From Ignavibacteria bacterium (GTDB taxonomy: Bacteria > Bacteroidota > Ignavibacteria > Kapaibacteriales > UBA4661), in contig JAAFHM010000362.1 of NCBI GenBank assembly GCA_013298375.1, forward strand, positions 1 to 5,268: a stretch of DNA of 5,268 bases. Reading direction: 5' to 3'. This document shows positions 1 to 3,469 of this stretch, piece after piece (the first letter of the stretch is position 1; each line of letters begins with the position of its first letter). The translations under genes and the position numbers were made by a program. Under the pieces are notes generated by a model that worked only from the letters and a program-made list of their open reading frames with translations, had not been told where the DNA came from and made no database searches.

Positions 1-1
1 C

Positions 2-97
2 CTCGAAGCCAAATGGACCATGCCCATCAAAGAATGGGCAGCAACGCTCAATCAACTCGAAATCCTCTTCCCAGGCAGACTCAAACTTTTTTCGTAG
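2..97 (+). CDS. IS256/Mutator-family transposase, C-terminal end (partial, cut by window edge)
   Basis: Only the last 31 codons are in the window, read in the frame starting at base 2 and ending at TAG 95-97. The visible protein contains KWTMPIKEW, then AATLNQLEILFPGRL. This matches the usual C-terminus of IS256-family (Mutator-type, DDE) transposases, where a W-x-x-P-I-x-x-W segment precedes a conserved NQL-x-I-x-F-x-G-R-(L/F) ending. The catalytic DDE domain would lie upstream, outside the window, so whether the element is intact cannot be judged. The stop is followed directly by a sequence that looks like the element's terminal repeat. The short visible length limits certainty, but the terminal motif is distinctive. 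Confidence 0.8.
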   Translation, partial: LEAKWTMPIKEWAATLNQLEILFPGRLKLFS

Positions 98-124
98 CAT
101 TTACACAAAAGTTCTTGCACACTC
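98..124 (+). mobile_element. Probable right end (terminal inverted repeat) of the IS256-family element
   Basis: Directly after the transposase stop lies TTTACACAAAAGTTCTTGCA and then CACTC. IS256-family elements commonly end within a few tens of bases of the transposase stop, with a terminal repeat carrying a TTTACACA-type block and ending in a CACTC-like tip. The left end is outside the window, so the inverted-repeat match cannot be confirmed. The exact boundary is inferred, and an 8-9 bp target duplication would then fall in the T-rich stretch from about 125. Confidence 0.5.
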
Positions 125-137
125 AATTTTTTTTTTC

Positions 138-167
138 TTGACTTTTTTGCCCATTTCTTTTCAATAT
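138..167 (+). promoter_or_regulatory. Candidate sigma-70-like promoter in repeat copy 1
   Basis: TTGACT at 138-143 is a good -35 hexamer. With an 18-bp spacer it is followed by CAATAT at 162-167, a moderate -10. Transcription would start near 175, giving a leader of about 50 bases before the small ORF. The element is identical in copy 2. If the organism uses Bacteroidota-type promoters this E. coli-style match may be misleading, because no clear TAnnTTTG element is present. Confidence 0.3.
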
Positions 168-230
168 TGCCCTGAAAACTGCGCTATTCCTATACAGCAA
201 CTCTTTTAGGACACGACCGATGTGCAGCAC

Positions 231-377
231 ATGATGAATACTTCACTGTTCAATGTCATTAATGTTGTCGCGCCACTATTCGATATATCTCATTCTGCTG
301 TGAGTACCGATTACCTCAGACTGAGCGTTTTTGTGGCGATAGCGGTGGGTATAAGTATCTACCGCTTATGTGCATAA
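231..377 (+). CDS. Small hydrophobic peptide, 48 aa, copy 1 (unrecognised family)
   Basis: ATG ATG at 231-236 opens a 48-codon ORF ending at TAA 375-377. The peptide begins MMNTSLFNVINVVAPLF, which could form an amphipathic helix. After a polar SHSAVSTDY stretch comes a likely membrane segment, residues 30-46 (YLRLSVFVAIAVGISIY), followed by a basic RLCA end. An in-frame TAG lies upstream at 207-209, and GTG 222 is an alternative start closer to the AGGA site at 208-211. No family is recognised. Support comes from intact preservation of the frame in both repeat copies and from the protein-like hydrophobic pattern. It could instead be the tail of a decayed larger membrane protein. Confidence 0.5.
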   Translation: MMNTSLFNVINVVAPLFDISHSAVSTDYLRLSVFVAIAVGISIYRLCA

Positions 378-474
378 AGTACGGCGGTGTTTCTTCGCTC
401 CTTATCCGCCACTAGATAACGGCAAATTTTCTCACATCACATTTGTCAACCTTTCTCAAAAATCTGTACAAGCC

Positions 475-494
475 ATGGCGGAAAACTACGCCAT
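475..494 (+). other. Short inverted repeat in the spacer between the direct repeats
   Basis: ATGGCG at 475-480 and CGCCAT at 489-494 form a perfect 6-bp stem with an 8-base loop, followed by a T-rich stretch with interruptions. It lies almost entirely in the unique 31-bp spacer. It could be a weak terminator for the first small ORF's transcript or a protein-binding site. The stem is short and the T-tract is broken, so terminator function is doubtful. Confidence 0.25.
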
Positions 495-498
495 TTTC

Positions 499-528
499 TT
501 GACTTTTTTGCCCATTTCTTTTCAATAT
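499..528 (+). promoter_or_regulatory. Candidate sigma-70-like promoter in repeat copy 2
   Basis: This is an exact copy of the element in the first repeat: TTGACT at 499-504, 18 bp, then CAATAT at 523-528. It would drive the second small ORF. It could also read through into the TonB/sigma operon, because no strong terminator is visible between 738 and 901. Confidence 0.3.
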
Positions 529-591
529 TGCCCTGAAAACTGCGCTATTCCTATACAGCAACTCTTTTAGGACACGACCGATGTGCAGCAC

Positions 592-738
592 ATGATGAAT
601 ACTTCGCTGTTCAATGTCATTAATGTTGTCGCGCCACTATTCGATACATCTCATTCTGCTGTGAGTACCGATTATCTCAGACTGAGCGTTTTTGTGGCGA
701 TAGCGGTGGGTATAAGTATCTACCGCTTACGTGCATAA
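592..738 (+). CDS. Small hydrophobic peptide, 48 aa, copy 2 (unrecognised family)
   Basis: This is the equivalent of the ORF in repeat copy 1, intact from ATG ATG to TAA 736-738. Four base differences separate the copies. TCA/TCG and TAC/TAT are silent, ATA/ACA changes Ile19 to Thr, and TGT/CGT changes Cys47 to Arg, which makes the C-terminus more basic. The predicted membrane segment is unchanged. The leader, AGGA site and alternative GTG start (583) are identical to copy 1. Function is unknown. The layout of tandem long repeats, each with one short hydrophobic ORF, resembles type I toxin loci, but no antitoxin is demonstrated. Confidence 0.5.
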   Translation: MMNTSLFNVINVVAPLFDTSHSAVSTDYLRLSVFVAIAVGISIYRLRA

Positions 739-823
739 AGTACGGCGGTGTTTCTTCGCTCCTTATCCGCCACTAGATAACGGCAAATTTTCTCACATCA
801 CATTTGTCAACCTTTCTCAAAAA

Positions 824-900
824 ATCGTCGTCTTGATAAGAAAAGGCATCAATGCGCTCTGGCAAGATGCACCCTTACACCCCTTTTCTTGGAGACGACG
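824..900 (+). other. Leader of the TonB/sigma operon
   Basis: This 77-bp stretch lies between the end of repeat copy 2 and the first operon gene. Its only clear element is GGAG at 891-894, a Shine-Dalgarno sequence six bases before ATG 901. That site favours ATG 901 over the in-frame TTG at 889. The autoregulated ECF promoter expected for such an operon could lie here or in copy 2, but no convincing -35/-10 pair is visible. Confidence 0.6.
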
Positions 901-1662
901 ATGACACCATCCTCTTTCTTCGCCCTGCGCCCACAGACCAGCGCACAAGCGCTCTATGGCGCATCGGAACTCAAATCGTACATCCGCACCTCGACTCTGC
1001 GCGGTTTTATTGGTTCATTGTCCATATTGGCATTGATGTTTCTGGGCTATGGAGCATTAGCGCTGGCAAACCGCATCAATACTCGCTCTGCACCCGTCAT
1101 AGCCAAAATGAAAATTATGACGCTGCCGCCCACGCCGCCTTCTCAAGCCATTCCGCCGCCACAACTCACCTTGCCCAACGCTCCGCTTGCTCGTGCCGGA
1201 ACGCCCGTTGCTGTGCCGGATGAAGCGCTTCGTCCCGATGTACAAGATTTCGCCAATGTTGATGAAATTTCCCGTGCTACGCTGAATGGCGGCAATGGCA
1301 TGGACGAAGGTATTATGCCGCTTGCCACTGAAATTACGACCGAAGTCCGCGAGGAAGAGCCAGATGCATACATCTTCATTCCCGTTGAAAAAGAGCCGTA
1401 TATTGATATAAAAGAGTTGCAAAAATACGTTGTTTATCCCGATCTTGCCAAACGTGCGAATATTGAAGGCAAAGTGAGTATTCGTGTTTTGGTTGGGAAA
1501 AATGGTGTACCGAAAAAATGGATTATCGAATCCAGCGACTCCGATTTGTTTAATGAATCTGCCATCAAAGCCGTGATGAAGTCGGTATTTACGCCCGCAA
1601 TTCAAAATAATCAGCCCATTGATTGCTGGGTGAGTATTCCGATTGTTTATCGTTTACGCTAA
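901..1662 (+). CDS. TonB-like energy transducer protein (headless paralog), 253 aa
   Basis: This is a probable inner-membrane protein with a periplasmic TonB C-terminal domain. A short cytoplasmic N-terminus (1-33) precedes one transmembrane helix at about 35-56 (GFIGSLSILALMFLGYGALA). A proline-rich linker follows (LPPTPPSQAIPPPQ, about 75-90), then an acidic periplasmic stretch, then the TonB_C fold from about 176 to 253. The TonB_C signature runs YPDLAKR, IEGKV, V-G-NG, FTPAIQNNQPI, W-SIPI. TonB domains contact TonB-dependent outer-membrane receptors. The membrane helix lacks the His found in the S-x-x-x-H motif of E. coli TonB. From SELK (residue 22) onward it closely parallels the third operon gene but lacks that protein's 115-residue head. 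The GGAG site fixes the start at ATG 901. The stop lies 11 bases before the sigma factor gene, so the two are probably co-transcribed. Whether it transduces energy or only binds a partner is unknown. Confidence 0.85.
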   Translation: MTPSSFFALRPQTSAQALYGASELKSYIRTSTLRGFIGSLSILALMFLGYGALALANRINTRSAPVIAKMKIMTLPPTPPSQAIPPPQLTLPNAPLARAGTPVAVPDEALRPDVQDFANVDEISRATLNGGNGMDEGIMPLATEITTEVREEEPDAYIFIPVEKEPYIDIKELQKYVVYPDLAKRANIEGKVSIRVLVGKNGVPKKWIIESSDSDLFNESAIKAVMKSVFTPAIQNNQPIDCWVSIPIVYRLR

Positions 1663-1673
1663 ATTTTTGCCCA

Positions 1674-2315
1674 ATGCTTCTTACCGAACAGCATATCTCC
1701 GACCTTATTCGGCGCTATTGCCAAAGCGAAGCGCACGGTCGGCATGAGGCGTTTCGCGCATTGTACGATGCGTGTAAACGCCTTGTGTTTGCTTCGGCGG
1801 CGCGTGTCGCTCCAAACCATGCTGCTGCCGAAGACCTTTCGCAAGAAATTTGGCTGAAACTCTTGCGGAGCGTGTGCTCGTTTCGGGGAGAATCATCGTT
1901 TGGAGCGTGGTTGAAGCGTGTAGCGCTCAGGGCGTGGCTGGATATGCGGAAAACGCCCGGAGAGCGCACACAGCGCGAATTTTGCCGTGAAAGCCTGACA
2001 CAATATTTTTCTGAAAGCCAGACGGAGAGCGGTGTACAAGAATTATTTGTTGCCGATGATGCCCACAATGCCAATCCGGGAGCGCTTGCGGAGGCTGACG
2101 ATATGCAAATGCACATCGAAAACGCTTTGCAACGCCTGACTCCATCAGAGGCAAACGTCTTTCGGGCAAGGCATTTTCAGGATATGCCCTTCAAAGAAAT
2201 CGCTGCCGAACTTGGTGTGAGCGAAGGAACGGTGAAAACACTGCATTTTCGGGCAATGAAAAAACTTCAAACGTTGCTGAAATCGGTCTATGAACATTCA
2301 ACGCTAACGAAATGA
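1674..2315 (+). CDS. ECF-type RNA polymerase sigma factor, 213 aa
   Basis: This cytoplasmic sigma-70-family factor of the extracytoplasmic-function group would direct RNA polymerase to target promoters. Sigma region 2 spans about residues 25-95, with DLSQEIWLKLL (54-64) and the FRGESSFGAWLKRVA block (70-84), both typical of ECF region 2. A variable acidic linker (about 100-145) leads to sigma region 4 at about 145-203. Its helix-turn-helix is PFKEIAAELGVSEGTVK (172-188), followed by RAMKKL. No sigma region 3 is present, as expected. ATG 1674 is chosen because it sits 11 bases after the upstream stop, whereas the longer in-frame TTG at 1623 would overlap that gene. There is no clear Shine-Dalgarno, so translation is probably coupled. 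The stop is six bases before the anti-sigma/TonB fusion gene, which is its likely regulator. Confidence 0.93.
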   Translation: MLLTEQHISDLIRRYCQSEAHGRHEAFRALYDACKRLVFASAARVAPNHAAAEDLSQEIWLKLLRSVCSFRGESSFGAWLKRVALRAWLDMRKTPGERTQREFCRESLTQYFSESQTESGVQELFVADDAHNANPGALAEADDMQMHIENALQRLTPSEANVFRARHFQDMPFKEIAAELGVSEGTVKTLHFRAMKKLQTLLKSVYEHSTLTK

Positions 2316-2321
2316 TACGCC

Positions 2322-3368
2322 ATGCAAGCTAATACGCCACCAAACGACCGAGAGCGTCTTGAACACTTGATGATAAGCGCTGTCTATGATGAAATTTCCG
2401 ACGAAGAGCGGCGGGAATTGGACACACTTTTGCGCCGCTTTCCCTCAGCACTTGATGAATTACTTGCGCTTGAGGATTTACGCCGATTTATCACGAAGCC
2501 CCCGCAAGCACTCATCGCCCATGATGATTTTTACCACAAGCAGTGGGGACTTCTTGACGCTGAAATCCGCGAGGAAAACCCGAATATTCCTCGCTCTATT
2601 GCGATTCCCAAGAATATTCGTCCAACGCCCTCTGTTCCGAGAACGAATAGACCGCTTATCCGTTCTTCGGAGTTAAAGCGCATTATTCCGATTGCGACTG
2701 AGCGAGGTTTTATCGGCGCTTCGCTGCTTCTTTTGCTCTGTATTGGCGCGTATTCCCTTTTTCTTGTTGTGAATGCTGCGAACTTTGGAAAAAGCCCGCG
2801 CATTAACGCAATGAAACTGACAAATTTGCCTCCCCCGCCTGTACAGAATGAACTCGCGCCTCCACCACCACCATTGGCTTCCAATGCGCCACTTGCTCGC
2901 GCAGGAACGCCTGTACCAGTGCCAGATGCGCTCGTTGCGCCGGATGTGAAGGATTTTGCCAATGTTGATGAAATCTCCCGCGCAAGCACAACGGGCGGCG
3001 ACGGCAACGACCAAGGGTTTTTGGGATTGGCTTCGGATGTGGACACGGAGGTGCGGGAAGATGAGCCAAATGCGTACGATTTCATCCCTGTCGAAAAAGA
3101 GCCGTATATTGATATTCGAGATTTACAAAAAAGGGTTGTTTACCCTGATATTGCCAAGCGTGCGGGGATCGAAGGCAAGGTCAATATTCGTGTTTTAGTC
3201 GGAAAAAATGGTGTGCCGAAAAAATCCCTCGTTGAATCCAGCGACTCGGATTTGCTAAATGAAGCTGCCGTAAAAGCAGTGATGAAATCAGTGTTTACGC
3301 CCGCGATTCAGAACAATCAGCCCATTGATTGTTGGGTGAGTATTCCGATTGTCTTTCGTCTGCGATGA
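2322..3368 (+). CDS. Putative anti-sigma/TonB fusion membrane protein, 348 aa
   Basis: The cytoplasmic N-terminus of about 115 residues includes LEHLMISAVYDEISDEERRE (13-32) and LRRFPSALDELLALEDL (37-53). This resembles the helical sigma-binding head of ECF anti-sigma factors (a short helix, then E-(I/L)-S-x-E-E-R-x-x-L), but without the zinc-binding His/Cys residues. One membrane helix follows at about 129-152. A linker with PPPP and PPPPP runs at about 166-184, an acidic periplasmic stretch comes next, and a TonB_C domain fills 271-348 (YPDIAKRAGIEGKV, FTPAIQNNQPIDCW). From SELK (116) it parallels the first operon gene. The location, six bases after an ECF sigma gene, is the standard place for an anti-sigma factor. 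The TonB assignment is firm, and the anti-sigma head rests on pattern and context. Alternatively the head is an unrelated cytoplasmic domain. Like its paralog, it has no membrane His of the E. coli TonB type. Confidence 0.85.
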   Translation: MQANTPPNDRERLEHLMISAVYDEISDEERRELDTLLRRFPSALDELLALEDLRRFITKPPQALIAHDDFYHKQWGLLDAEIREENPNIPRSIAIPKNIRPTPSVPRTNRPLIRSSELKRIIPIATERGFIGASLLLLLCIGAYSLFLVVNAANFGKSPRINAMKLTNLPPPPVQNELAPPPPPLASNAPLARAGTPVPVPDALVAPDVKDFANVDEISRASTTGGDGNDQGFLGLASDVDTEVREDEPNAYDFIPVEKEPYIDIRDLQKRVVYPDIAKRAGIEGKVNIRVLVGKNGVPKKSLVESSDSDLLNEAAVKAVMKSVFTPAIQNNQPIDCWVSIPIVFRLR

Positions 3369-3411
3369 AAATCTACTGTTTCGAGTCCCTGACCATTTCG
3401 CCCCCAAAAAA

Positions 3412-3449
3412 AACACCCCGCAAGATCACTGAGAATCTTGCGGGGTGTT
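3412..3449 (-). terminator. Rho-independent terminator, strongest for the minus-strand gene
   Basis: AACACCCCGCAAGAT (3412-3426) pairs perfectly with ATCTTGCGGGGTGTT (3435-3449), giving a 15-bp GC-rich stem with an 8-base loop. On the minus strand the stem is followed by a run of eight U (A-run 3406-3413, partly within the stem), and it begins about 20 bases after the stop of the caspase-fold gene. On the plus strand the tail is only TTGTTGTGTT-like, so it may also end the TonB/sigma operon, less efficiently. It fits a shared terminator between convergent genes. Confidence 0.92.
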
Positions 3450-3469
3450 GTTGTGTTGAGGTTATCAGA

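Larger units (their letters stand above)
133..462 (+). repeat. 330-bp direct repeat, copy 1
   Basis: Positions 133-462 match 494-823 with a constant offset of 361 bp, no gaps and only four substitutions: 245 A/G, 286 T/C, 314 C/T and 369 T/C. The unit starts at a TTTTCTTGAC block and ends at CTTTCTCAAAAA. It contains a promoter-like element, an AGGA Shine-Dalgarno-like site at 208-211, a 48-codon ORF and an 85-bp tail after the stop. The left edge of this copy lies within about 10 bases of the predicted IS end. Confidence 0.97.
494..823 (+). repeat. 330-bp direct repeat, copy 2
   Basis: This is the second, 98.8% identical copy of the unit at 133-462, separated from it by a unique 31-bp spacer (463-493). 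The sequence diverges from copy 1 at 824, about 77 bp before the start of the TonB-like gene. This copy therefore lies in the upstream region of the sigma/TonB operon. Such high identity points to recent duplication or ongoing homogenisation. Confidence 0.97.

Noticed and set aside
21..40. 7-bp hairpin TGCCCAT/ATGGGCA in the transposase end
   Set aside because: It lies inside conserved coding sequence (MPIKEWA) and has no T-tract, so it is probably a chance product of the codons.
383..410. GGCGG/CCGCC stem in the repeat tail as a terminator
   Set aside because: It has only 5 bp, an 18-base loop and no following T-run.
370..570. 66-codon plus-strand frame spanning the end of repeat copy 1 and the start of copy 2
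   Set aside because: It crosses the repeat junction and the promoter-like element, overlaps the better small ORF, and has no protein-like pattern.
133..823. CRISPR-like array
   Set aside because: There are only two units, each of 330 bp, with one 31-bp spacer, no short repeats and no cas genes nearby.
889..900. TTG start at 889 for the first TonB-like gene
   Set aside because: GGAG at 891-894 is ideally placed for ATG 901, and the TTG would overlap that site.
1057..1605. Minus-strand frames opposite the TonB and sigma genes (also 1715-2116, 2531-3085)
   Set aside because: They are shadows of well-supported plus-strand genes with recognisable domains, and their translations show no family features.
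1623..1673. TTG start at 1623 for the sigma factor
   Set aside because: It would overlap the preceding gene by 40 bases and add residues unlike any sigma N-terminus. ATG 1674 fits the gap.
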